Below the pieces are notes generated by a model. It saw only the letters and a list, made by a program, of their open reading frames with translations. It had not been told where the DNA came from and ran no database searches. Below, piece by piece: positions 56,971 through 64,000 of a stretch of DNA of 64,000 nucleotides. Positions within the stretch are counted from its first letter, which is position 1. Each line of letters begins with the position of its first letter. The stretch spans positions 992,001 to 1,056,000 of the forward strand of contig CAWFNX010000005.1 in the NCBI GenBank assembly GCA_963817335.1. Direction: 5' to 3'. This DNA is from AV40 sp963817335 (lineage in GTDB: Bacteria; Verrucomicrobiota; Verrucomicrobiia; Chthoniobacterales; UBA10450). Made by a program: the position numbers and the translations under genes.

Positions 56971-57732
56971 CTACTTGCGGCGGGCCAGTATCGCAACCCA
57001 CTTTCCGCGCCTGCACGCCTCGATAAGATCGATCTTATTTCGGCGCAAAGCGCGTCGCAATTCGGGCTCCTGGCTTCGCAAAATCCCGGACAAAACAAGC
57101 CAAAGCGCGGCCCGCAGTTTCGGCAAGATTTCGATCAGCAATTCGCTGAAGAGATTCGCAGTCAAGACGTCGATCTCTTGCTCAAGTTTCCATTTGCGAA
57201 CGTCTCCGATGCGGAATTTTAGGCCCCGCAGTTTGTTAAGCCTGGCGTTTTGCTTTGCGGTGGAAATCGCCATTGGGTCGTTGTCGATTGCGAAGACTTG
57301 AGTAGCGCCCAAACGCTTCGCGGCCAGGGCCAGAATTCCACTTCCGGTCCCGAAATCGACGATCGACCAGTTCTGTTTCCATGGTTGGGTCAGTTTTTCG
57401 AGCAGCCGTAGCGACATCGCGGTTGTGGCGTGCTCGCCCGTTCCAAACGCCGCGCCGGCAGGGATGATTAAATTGCCGTCTCCAACTCGGATCGGCTTCG
57501 TCTTGTGACGAAGCGATCGTTTCAACCAATCTCGCGGCAGCTTCTCAATTCGTCCGCCAAAATCTTTCGCGATGTTGTGCAGGTCCGCGCGATGACTCGA
57601 TGCGACCTCCAGTTGCAAACGTTTCCGATTCGGATGCTGAATGACGACTAATCCATCGCCTGTCATTGCGCGCAGCTTCGCTTGATTCTTGTTCGACCAT
57701 TTTTCGGTCGCAAATCGTCGCCACAAATACAT
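56971..57732 (-). CDS. prmA: Ribosomal protein L11 methyltransferase
   Basis: 253 residues, shorter than E. coli PrmA. The SAM-binding motif is IVDFGTGSGILALAAKRLGA, preceded by AFGTGEHATTAMSLRLLE, the PrmA signature. The NLFSELL region holds the N(L/I)xxx motif IV. It methylates ribosomal protein L11. The first 70 residues are a divergent L11-binding domain. Confidence 0.93.
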   Translation of the reverse strand: MYLWRRFATEKWSNKNQAKLRAMTGDGLVVIQHPNRKRLQLEVASSHRADLHNIAKDFGGRIEKLPRDWLKRSLRHKTKPIRVGDGNLIIPAGAAFGTGEHATTAMSLRLLEKLTQPWKQNWSIVDFGTGSGILALAAKRLGATQVFAIDNDPMAISTAKQNARLNKLRGLKFRIGDVRKWKLEQEIDVLTANLFSELLIEILPKLRAALWLVLSGILRSQEPELRRALRRNKIDLIEACRRGKWVAILARRK

Positions 57733-57739
57733 GCGTGAC

Positions 57740-57793
57740 TGTAGGGAAAGCTGTTAGCTTCCCAAATCAATGGAGAAGTTGTTAGTTTTCCCT
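57740..57793. repeat. Double-hairpin repeat filling the prmA/dioxygenase divergent gap
   Basis: AGGGAAA (57743-57749) and TTTCCCT (57787-57793) are inverted. Inside, GGGAAAGCT-GTT-AGCTTCCC and AGAAGTTGTTAGTTTTCCC give two hairpins. It leaves only about 10 bp unassigned between the two start codons. Confidence 0.7.
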
Positions 57794-57795
57794 GA

Positions 57796-58749
57796 GTGAA
57801 ACTGCGCGGCATCCATCATATTACTGCCATCGCTAGCGATCCGCAGCGCAATGTCGATTTTTATACTCAAGTTCTTGGACTTCGGTTTGCCAAGCGCACG
57901 GTGAATTTTGACGACCCGTCGACTTATCATTTGTATTATGGCGATCGAACCGGCCGGCCCGGGACTGCGATCACGTTTTTTGCCTGGCCGGGCGCGCGCC
58001 GCGGCACTCGCGGAACCGGGCAGGTGGTCGCAACCAGTTTCGCTGTTCCGAAGAATTCGTTCGATTATTGGAAGGCGCGCTTTGACGAGCATCACATTTT
58101 CCACGAGGCGCTTCCTACTCGGTTCGATGATGCCGCGCTGCGATTCACCGATCCGGATGGTTTAATGCTCGAATTGATCGAAACCGGGCATCTCGACGAG
58201 ATCGACCTTAAGTACGAGAACGAAGTGCCGAAGAAATTCGCGATTCACGGATTTCACGCGCCGACCCTCGAAGTGCAACGTTCCAAGAAAACTGAAAACA
58301 TTCTAGTGCTACTAGGCTTCGATGTGATCGCTGAAGACGCCTCCCGGAAACGGTTTTCAGTGAATTCGAAACTAACGAGCGGGTGCGTTGATTTGGTCGA
58401 GCGCGCGGACGGACAATTCGGCGTCAATTCGTCGGGCACCGTGCATCATATCGCGTTCCGATGCGCTGACGATAAGGAACAGCTGAAGTGGCGTGAACAA
58501 ATCGCGGAGCACGGCCTTCACGTTACTCCGGTGATCGATCGGTTTTATTTTAACTCGATCTATTTTCGTGAGTCAGGTGGAATTTTGTTTGAGATCGCTA
58601 CCGAAGGGCCGGGATTTACCGCAGACGAACCAGCCGCGCATCTGGGCGAAAGCTTGAAACTCCCGCCCCAGTACGAACAGCATCGCGCCGAAATCGAACG
58701 CGTGCTTCCCCCGATTTTGATTGGGCCAAAAGCAAAAACGATGGGTTAA
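57796..58749 (+). CDS. Ring-cleaving dioxygenase (glyoxalase/VOC fold)
   Basis: 317 residues from GTG 57796. Two VOC modules: the first starts LRGIHHITAIASDPQRNVDFY (metal His in GIHHIT), the second near FAIHGFHAPTLEV and SGTVHHIAFRCAD, ending FEIATEGPGFT with its metal Glu. This matches the MhqA/MhqO-type catechol or hydroquinone dioxygenases. The exact substrate is unknown. Confidence 0.9.
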   Translation: MKLRGIHHITAIASDPQRNVDFYTQVLGLRFAKRTVNFDDPSTYHLYYGDRTGRPGTAITFFAWPGARRGTRGTGQVVATSFAVPKNSFDYWKARFDEHHIFHEALPTRFDDAALRFTDPDGLMLELIETGHLDEIDLKYENEVPKKFAIHGFHAPTLEVQRSKKTENILVLLGFDVIAEDASRKRFSVNSKLTSGCVDLVERADGQFGVNSSGTVHHIAFRCADDKEQLKWREQIAEHGLHVTPVIDRFYFNSIYFRESGGILFEIATEGPGFTADEPAAHLGESLKLPPQYEQHRAEIERVLPPILIGPKAKTMG

Positions 58750-58797
58750 ATTTGACCGGAGGGTATAATTCCGAGTAAGTAAACGCCTTTTCACGCC

Positions 58798-59820
58798 ATG
58801 CTTATCGTAATGACAGCCCATGCGGGCAAGCCTGAGATCGACAACGTCGTTCGCGTAGTCGAGGCCCTTGGCTTCCGCGCCCACGTCATGCCGGGAGCAA
58901 ATCGGACCGCGATCGGTGTGACCGGTAACTCGGGCGCAGTCGATCTTTCGCACTTTGAAAATCTGCCGGGTGTCTCAGAAGCGATCCGCGTCACCAAGCC
59001 CTACAAGTTGATCACCCTCGATTTGAAAGCCGATCGTACGATGGTCGATCTGGGCGACGGGGCGCGCTTCGGCGACGGCTCGCTGGCAATCATTGCCGGG
59101 CCGTGTGCGATCGAGAATAGCAAGCAAGCTTTCGCGATCGCCGATGTGGTTCAGCGCAGCGGGGCGAAATTTTTCCGGGGCGGCGCCTTTAAACCGCGCA
59201 CTTCGCCTTATGCGTTCTCGGGCTTGGGCGAAGCGGCACTGAAAATTCTCGCCGATATTCGCAAGGAATTTGGTCTGAAAATTGTGAGTGAAGCGCTCGA
59301 CGAAACGAATCTCGACCTCGTCGAAAAATACGCCGACATGATCCAGATCGGCGCGCGCAACATGCAGAACTTTACTCTCCTGCGGCGGGTTGGCCGTTCG
59401 AAATTACCGGTCCTGTTAAAACGTGGAATGGCCGCGACGTTGGAAGAATGGTTGCTCGCGGCGGAGTACATTATGGCCGAAGGAAATTACAACATTGTGT
59501 TGTGCGAGCGCGGCGTGCGCACATTTGCCCAGCATACTCGCAACACACTCGATCTCGCCGCCGTTCCAGCCGTCCGAAAAATTTCGCATTTGCCGGTGAT
59601 TGTCGACGCTGCGCATGGGACCGGCCGCAGTTACATGGTCACCCCGTTGGCGCGCGCCGGTGTGGCAGTTGGCGCCGACGGATTGATGGTCGAAGTGCAC
59701 GGTCGTCCGGACGAAGCTCTTTCTGATGGCGCGCAATCGTTGATGTTCGATGAATACGAGCAGATGGTGCGCGAAGTTCGCCAGATCCACGACGTCATCG
59801 CGCGTAACGGGACGAATTGA
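58798..59820 (+). CDS. aroF: 3-deoxy-7-phosphoheptulonate (DAHP) synthase, type I beta
   Basis: 340 residues. Residues 1-70 are a ferredoxin-like regulatory domain (LIVMTAHAGKPEIDNVVRVV). The barrel has metal Cys in IAGPCAIEN, GGAFKPRTSPYAFSG, QIGARNMQNF, VLLKRGM, and VDAAHGTGR. It is the first step of the shikimate pathway. It converges on trpE-trpG, with an element of about 55 bp between, so two aromatic pathway genes face each other. Confidence 0.97.
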   Translation: MLIVMTAHAGKPEIDNVVRVVEALGFRAHVMPGANRTAIGVTGNSGAVDLSHFENLPGVSEAIRVTKPYKLITLDLKADRTMVDLGDGARFGDGSLAIIAGPCAIENSKQAFAIADVVQRSGAKFFRGGAFKPRTSPYAFSGLGEAALKILADIRKEFGLKIVSEALDETNLDLVEKYADMIQIGARNMQNFTLLRRVGRSKLPVLLKRGMAATLEEWLLAAEYIMAEGNYNIVLCERGVRTFAQHTRNTLDLAAVPAVRKISHLPVIVDAAHGTGRSYMVTPLARAGVAVGADGLMVEVHGRPDEALSDGAQSLMFDEYEQMVREVRQIHDVIARNGTN

Positions 59821-59879
59821 TGTAGCGGCGAGTGTCCCCACTCGCGGGAAAAATGCGGCTGGGGACAGCCGCCTCTATA
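59821..59879. repeat. Double-hairpin repeat between convergent aroF and trpE-trpG
   Basis: Starts TGTAGCGGCG directly after the aroF stop and ends GCCGCCTCTATA, within which lies the TAG stop of TrpG (59875-59877, minus). Hairpins are CGAGTG-TCCC-CACTCG and GCGGCTG-GGGA-CAGCCGC. It probably acts at the 3' ends of both messages. Confidence 0.88.
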
Positions 59880-61950
59880 CTTTCAAGAAATTCGCGAGCA
59901 GCTTGCGTCCTTCCTCCGTCAGGATCGACTCGGGATGAAATTGCACGCCGTGAATCGGGAACTCCCGATGCTGCACGCCCATGATTTCGCCGGCATCGGT
60001 CTCGGCAGTGATCTCGAGTGAATCAGGAACCGATTCGCGTTTTACGATCAGCGAGTGATAGCGCGTCGCTTCCAGCGGTTCAGGCAGATCTTTGAATACG
60101 CCGCGATCTCGATGATGGATCTGCGAGGTTTTGCCATGCATTAATTTGTCCGCGCGCACCACTTCGCCGCCAAAAACCTGGGCGATGCATTGATGACCGA
60201 GACAAACGCCCAAAATGGGAATGGTTTTGCCAAATTCTCGTATCAGATCCGAACTGATTCCTGCGTCTTCCGGCCGACCCGGCCCCGGTGAAATGCAAAT
60301 CCGGTCCGGTTTCAGTTTCCTGATTTCGTCGATCGAGATCTCATCGTTTCGCTTCACCACAAGATCGACATTGTCCATCTCGCCGAAGAGTTGGACGAGG
60401 TTGTAGGTGAAGGAATCGTAATTATCGATCACGAGCAGTTTCATTCTTCGGGTGGCAGCCGTTCGGCTGCGGCGTTTAATTTCGCAGGCGATACGCCTGC
60501 CGCTACAGTTTTTTTGCCGCGCGACAGCGGCCAGCATCGCTTTCGCCTTGTTCATGCATTCGTCAAATTCCGTGGCCGGATTCGAGTCGGCCACGATTCC
60601 AGCGCCGCTTTGGAGATAGGCTTTTCCGTTTTTCAACACCATCGAACGGATTGCGATACAACTGTCATGCGAGCCGTCGAATCCGAAGTAACCGATAATG
60701 CCCGCGTAAAATCCTCGTTTCGTTTTTTCCAGATCCGCGATGATTTGCATGGCACGAATTTTCGGTGCGCCGGAAACCGTTCCCGCCGGAAAGGTCGCGC
60801 GGATGGCATCGAAAGCATTCTTGTCCTTACGCAATTGGGCGACGATGTGCGACACGATGTGCATCACGTGACTGTAGCGCTCGATGATCATTTGCTCGGT
60901 CACTTTGACGCTGCCGAATTCGGCAACCCGGCCAAGATCGTTCCGCCCAAGATCAATCAGCATCACGTGTTCGGCGCGTTCTTTGGGATCGGCAATCAGT
61001 TCCCGCCCGAGCCGTTCGTCTTCGGTCGAATCCTCGCCGCGCCGATAGGTTCCGGCGATTGGGCGCAGCTCCGCGATGCCTTCGCGCACACGCAGGTGAA
61101 CTTCAGGGGAACTTCCGAGCACTGCGAACGTCGGATCGAAACGCAGGCAGAACATGTATGGCGACGGATTTCCGAACCGCAGCGCGCGATAAAGGTCGAG
61201 CGCTGTGCCGGTAAAGCCGGTTTCGAACCGCTGCGAAAGGACAACCTGGAAGATGTCTCCAGCCGAAATCAACTCCTTGGCTTTTACCACCATTGATTCG
61301 AACTCCACGCGAGTGGTGTTACTGGCCGGGGAGGGAAGAATTGTCGGCGGTTTTGCATCGATCGATGCAAGGGGACGGGGCTCGCTCAGGCGGGTCACTG
61401 TCTTTTCCAAGCTCGCGACCGCTCGCGCGTAGGCCCGATCCTCTGACGTTTTATCGTCGACGTGGGCGTTACAAATGAGCCGTAACTTTCGAAAACGGTG
61501 ATCGAACACGAGCAGCATCCGCGGAACCATGAAAATCATGTCCGGGATTTTCAGATCATCCCGAGGATGAATCGGGACAGTCGGCTCGAAGAAACGGACC
61601 ACGTCGTAGCCGATGTAACCGACCGCGCCTCCCACGACATGCGGGACATCGGTCGGTGGCACGAATTTGAAACGGGCAAGAATTTGTTGCAGCTCGGTCA
61701 ACGGATTGCCCTTGGTTTGGCCGCTGCGGAAAGTGACTAGTGGATCGAATCCAATGAAGGAAAATCGACCGAGCTCTTCGTTGCGCTCGGCCGATTCAAA
61801 CAAAAAACAGGGCTGCCCGTCGTCGATTTTGGCAAAGGCCGAGACCGGTGTTTCGACATCGGCGACAAGATCGACGATCAGGGGGATGAGATTGCCGCGT
61901 TTCGCGAGCTCACGGAACTGGTCGCGCGATGGTGAGATTTCGAGATTCAT
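59875..61950 (-). CDS. trpE-trpG: Anthranilate synthase, fused TrpE-TrpG
   Basis: 691 residues from ATG 61948-61950 (start MNLEISPSRDQF; an upstream ATG at 61974 lies in a repeat). TrpE (1-480) has LFESAE near the feedback site, FPAGTVSGAPKIRAMQII, and SGAGIVADSNPATEFDE. TrpG (503-691) has KLLVIDNYDSFTYNLVQL, catalytic Cys in GVCLGHQCIAQ, and FHPESILT with His/Glu. It makes anthranilate for tryptophan. Residues 482-500, the linker, are encoded by a repeat element. Confidence 0.95.
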   Translation of the reverse strand: MNLEISPSRDQFRELAKRGNLIPLIVDLVADVETPVSAFAKIDDGQPCFLFESAERNEELGRFSFIGFDPLVTFRSGQTKGNPLTELQQILARFKFVPPTDVPHVVGGAVGYIGYDVVRFFEPTVPIHPRDDLKIPDMIFMVPRMLLVFDHRFRKLRLICNAHVDDKTSEDRAYARAVASLEKTVTRLSEPRPLASIDAKPPTILPSPASNTTRVEFESMVVKAKELISAGDIFQVVLSQRFETGFTGTALDLYRALRFGNPSPYMFCLRFDPTFAVLGSSPEVHLRVREGIAELRPIAGTYRRGEDSTEDERLGRELIADPKERAEHVMLIDLGRNDLGRVAEFGSVKVTEQMIIERYSHVMHIVSHIVAQLRKDKNAFDAIRATFPAGTVSGAPKIRAMQIIADLEKTKRGFYAGIIGYFGFDGSHDSCIAIRSMVLKNGKAYLQSGAGIVADSNPATEFDECMNKAKAMLAAVARQKNCSGRRIACEIKRRSRTAATRRMKLLVIDNYDSFTYNLVQLFGEMDNVDLVVKRNDEISIDEIRKLKPDRICISPGPGRPEDAGISSDLIREFGKTIPILGVCLGHQCIAQVFGGEVVRADKLMHGKTSQIHHRDRGVFKDLPEPLEATRYHSLIVKRESVPDSLEITAETDAGEIMGVQHREFPIHGVQFHPESILTEEGRKLLANFLKV
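60451..60507. repeat. 57-bp double-hairpin repeat forming the TrpE-TrpG linker
   Basis: Read on the minus strand it starts TGTAGCGG. It has perfect hairpins GCAGGCG-TAT-CGCCTGC (60484-60500) and GCAGCCG-AA-CGGCTGC (60455-60470). It is 57 bp, or 19 codons, and stays open in the trpE frame until the trpG ATG (60442-60444). Confidence 0.9.
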
Positions 61951-61956
61951 AGCGGC

Positions 61957-61990
61957 GCTCCAGCCTGGCTTCACTGCGTTCGGCGAAGGC

Positions 61991-61996
<6 letters not shown>
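61957..61996. repeat. Hairpin between trpE start and tRNA-Gly 3' end
   Basis: GCTCCAGCC (61957-61965) and GGCTGGAGC (61988-61996) are perfect inverted arms with an inner CTTC...GAAG pairing. The second arm overlaps the last six bases of the tRNA (GCTCCA on the minus strand). Confidence 0.75.
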
Positions 61997-62065
<69 letters not shown>

Positions 62066-62196
62066 GTCGGTAAGGGGTGAAATAATGGCGAACGGACCCT
62101 TGCCCTGCAACCTTTTAGTTGTCTGACTGCCCGGTATTTCCTAAAAAATTGAATCCGAAGCCCTATCGGACTGCATCTCACTGCCAAAGGATGAAT

Positions 62197-62838
62197 ATGA
62201 AAATATTAACTGTCTGTATCTGTTCAACCGTCCTCGCGTTGACGGCCCTGGCCCAACCGCCCTCGCCGCCACCCGCCGGCTCGCCAACGGCGACGGCCTC
62301 GGCTTCGGCTTCGGTAGGCACGTCCCCGGAAAGCCTCGCCGACAAAATCCATCAAAAAATCGATAAGAAAATGCGTGGTCACCACGGGCTCGTGATTGAT
62401 GGCAACGATAGTGATCTCGGCAACCTCAAGTCGGAGGATATTCCCGCATTCGTCGTTCCGATTGTGGCCATCACCATGCTCACGATTTTCGGTGCTCCGG
62501 TGCTGATCGTCGCGTTCATCATGTATTTCGGATTTTCCAAATCCCGGATGCAGCATCGCACGGTTCGGATGCTGGCCGAAAAGGGCCAACCCATTCCGGC
62601 GGAGTTGCTTGCCCCGCCGACGCCGGCGGTGAAGCAGCGCTCCGACATGCGTCGAGGCATCGTTCTGGTAATGGTGGGCGTTGGAATCATGATCTGCTTC
62701 GGCGCGTGGAGTGACTGGGAAGGCGGCGCCTGGGCGCTTGGCGTCATTCCGTTCGTGATCGGATTGGGTTATCTCCTGGTGTGGAGACTGGAAGGCGACA
62801 AAAAGAACGAGATTCCGCCTCCGCCGCCGAAACCGTAA
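62197..62838 (+). CDS. Membrane protein with DUF6249-like domain
   Basis: 213 residues from ATG 62197, chosen because AAAGG lies 6 nt upstream and a signal peptide follows (ILTVCICSTVLALTALAQ). A Pro-Ser-Ala-rich segment leads to three membrane helices (FVVPIVAITMLTIFGAPVLI, GIVLVMVGVGIMICFGAW, LGVIPFVIGLGYLLVW). The RMLAEKGQPIPAELL motif between helices is typical of DUF6249 proteins. It precedes an ECF sigma gene by 9 nt, so it may belong to its operon as a membrane partner. Confidence 0.8.
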   Translation: MKILTVCICSTVLALTALAQPPSPPPAGSPTATASASASVGTSPESLADKIHQKIDKKMRGHHGLVIDGNDSDLGNLKSEDIPAFVVPIVAITMLTIFGAPVLIVAFIMYFGFSKSRMQHRTVRMLAEKGQPIPAELLAPPTPAVKQRSDMRRGIVLVMVGVGIMICFGAWSDWEGGAWALGVIPFVIGLGYLLVWRLEGDKKNEIPPPPPKP

Positions 62839-62847
62839 ACTCCTGAT

Positions 62848-63381
62848 GTGGAGCTAACCGATGCTGACCTCATCACTCGAGTTCTTGTCGACGACGACCA
62901 GCACGCCTTTGGCGAGCTGGTCCGTCGGCATCAATCGAGCGTGCGAGGTTTACTGCGTCAGCTCACCCGCGGTGACGTGCAGCTGGCCGACGATCTGGCG
63001 CAGAATGCTTTCATCCGCGCTTACCGGAACATTCGAAGTTTTCGCGGGGAAGCGAAGTTTTCCACCTGGCTTTATCGGATCGCCTACAATTGCTTTCGGG
63101 AAGACGCCCGTAAGCGAAAGGAACTTGTCGGGATCAACGAAGAACAGTGGCAGGCCGAACAGGACCCCCAGACGATTGACCCGGGTTTAAGACACGATCT
63201 TATGCATGCGCTGAGTTTGCTGCCGTTGCACGAGCGTTCGGCCGTCTTACTTTGTTGTCAGAACGGTTTGTCGCACGACGAGGCATCGCGCGTGCTCGAC
63301 ATTCCGTTGGGAACGGTCAAAACCAATGTGTTGCGTGGACGCGAAAAACTGAAGAAAACCTTATCGGCGTGGGCGACCTAA
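62848..63381 (+). CDS. ECF-type RNA polymerase sigma factor
   Basis: 177 residues from GTG 62848, a typical ECF length. Region 2: HAFGELVRRHQSSVRGLLRQ and ADDLAQNAFIRAYRNIRSF. Region 4: LPLHERSAVLLCCQNGLSHD followed by GTVKTNVLRGREKL. It lies between two membrane-protein genes and starts 9 nt after the DUF6249 gene. The following 113-residue membrane protein is a candidate anti-sigma factor. Confidence 0.92.
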   Translation: MELTDADLITRVLVDDDQHAFGELVRRHQSSVRGLLRQLTRGDVQLADDLAQNAFIRAYRNIRSFRGEAKFSTWLYRIAYNCFREDARKRKELVGINEEQWQAEQDPQTIDPGLRHDLMHALSLLPLHERSAVLLCCQNGLSHDEASRVLDIPLGTVKTNVLRGREKLKKTLSAWAT

Positions 63382-63382
63382 C

Positions 63383-63724
63383 GTGAGCATCGAGATTCAA
63401 GACGATTGGTTGGACCAAAAGCTGCAGGAAGCGGTGCCCTACATTGAGGATGACGGCTTCACCGCCCGGGTTTTGCGCCAACTACCGCAGCCGGCGCGAC
63501 AGTCTGAATTTCTGCGTTCGTTCATCCTGGTGGCCATGAGCGCTCTGGCCAGTGCCCTGACCTATGTCTTGTCGGACGGCGGCCGATTTATCCTCGTCGA
63601 GATGTTCAGACTGACCACAATTCCGACGGTGTGGGTTGTTGTCTTCGCCTTGGCCAGCGGCATGCTCGTCATGGCCGGTGGTATTTTCGCGGCGATGTAC
63701 AAAACGCATCAAATCCAATCCTAG
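63383..63724 (+). CDS. Candidate membrane anti-sigma partner
   Basis: 113 residues from GTG 63383, 1 nt after the sigma factor stop, so translation is coupled. The N-terminal 45 residues are acidic and cytoplasmic (DDWLDQKLQEAVPYIEDDGF). Two helices follow (FILVAMSALASALTYVLS and TIPTVWVVVFALASGMLVMA). The small size and position match anti-sigma factors; a zinc anti-sigma motif (HxxxCxxC) is absent. The assignment is by context. Confidence 0.7.
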   Translation: MSIEIQDDWLDQKLQEAVPYIEDDGFTARVLRQLPQPARQSEFLRSFILVAMSALASALTYVLSDGGRFILVEMFRLTTIPTVWVVVFALASGMLVMAGGIFAAMYKTHQIQS

Positions 63725-63763
63725 ATTGGGTTGCGATTTTATCGTGCGGATCAAACTCGCGGT

Positions 63764-63976
63764 ATGCTGAGAAATATTCCGAGCTCGACGTTGAAGGAAT
63801 TGGTGCGGCTCTCTGAGCACAAGGAAGCCTTAATGGCCCGGATCCAGGAGATCGACCGCCAAATGTTACGCGTTCAAAAAAGATTTGGAATTCCACAGCG
63901 TGAAGGCGATCCGCCTGTGACGGTCAGTGTTTCGACCGGTCGGCGGCGAAAAAGATCGCGCCGGTTGAGTCGTTAA
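63764..63976 (+). CDS. Small coiled-coil, basic-tailed protein
   Basis: 70 residues from ATG 63764 (the frame could begin at 63731). A helical repeat pattern SSTLKELVRLSEHKEALMARI continues EIDRQMLRVQKRFGI, and the tail is basic (RRRKRSRRLSR). It resembles small proteins in related genomes that begin with a short coiled coil, as far as I recall. DNA binding or condensation is possible; no proof. Confidence 0.55.
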   Translation: MLRNIPSSTLKELVRLSEHKEALMARIQEIDRQMLRVQKRFGIPQREGDPPVTVSVSTGRRRKRSRRLSR

Positions 63977-64000
63977 CTAACGGGCAAACAATTCGCGCGC

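Overview
The window reads as chromosomal DNA of a free-living Gram-negative bacterium, most likely a soil verrucomicrobium of the Spartobacteria/Chthoniobacterales type. This placement is inference. It rests on a bifunctional LpxC-FabZ fusion beside lpxA, an acidobacterial-type duplicated (ADOP) permease, sigma factor/Ser-Thr kinase pairing, delta-60 and FG-GAP surface proteins, fused SpmA-SpmB and TrpE-TrpG, and many short double-hairpin intergenic repeats. There is no rRNA operon, CRISPR array, prophage or insertion sequence in view.

Layout. 1-2757: a partial Ser/Thr kinase, its ECF-type sigma factor, and two paralogous secreted CarboxypepD_reg-like proteins with a clear terminator. 2915-14846: envelope and polysaccharide functions (three large membrane glycosyltransferase-like proteins), a large secreted protein, tRNA-Leu, a PHP phosphoesterase, a lipoprotein, a FabZ-like protein and a frameshifted rfbB. 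14947-21702: a beta-helix protein with dockerin-like end, rfbD, then a compact run of DUF1573, rhodanese, MauE/DoxX and a 48-residue basic protein, followed by GNAT and small proteins. 21693-29602: a GH63-like glucosidase and two beta-propeller surface proteins. 29610-42196: guaA, aat, tRNA-Phe, an ADOP permease, creD, and a pilT/pilT-like/response regulator cluster. 42361-49190: FAD oxidoreductase, SpmA-SpmB fusion, acetate transporter, recN, TIGR03790 protein. 49197-57732: a long minus-strand run of core metabolism (lpxA, lpxC-fabZ, GH57 branching enzyme, KDPG aldolase, aspartate aminotransferase, tandem NDK, prmA). 57796-63976: ring-cleaving dioxygenase, DAHP synthase converging on trpE-trpG (shared aromatic amino acid pathway), tRNA-Gly, and an ECF sigma/membrane partner operon.

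The most unusual signal is a dispersed family of about 50-150 bp elements, most built of two hairpins with terminal inverted repeats beginning GTAGGG or TGTAGCGG. They sit exactly at gene ends and often supply the stop codon. In two places they lie in frame inside a protein, precisely at the junction of two normally separate polypeptides (TrpE|TrpG and SpmA|SpmB). This suggests that the repeats can bridge neighbouring genes into fusions. No gene-free stretch exceeds about 300 bases.
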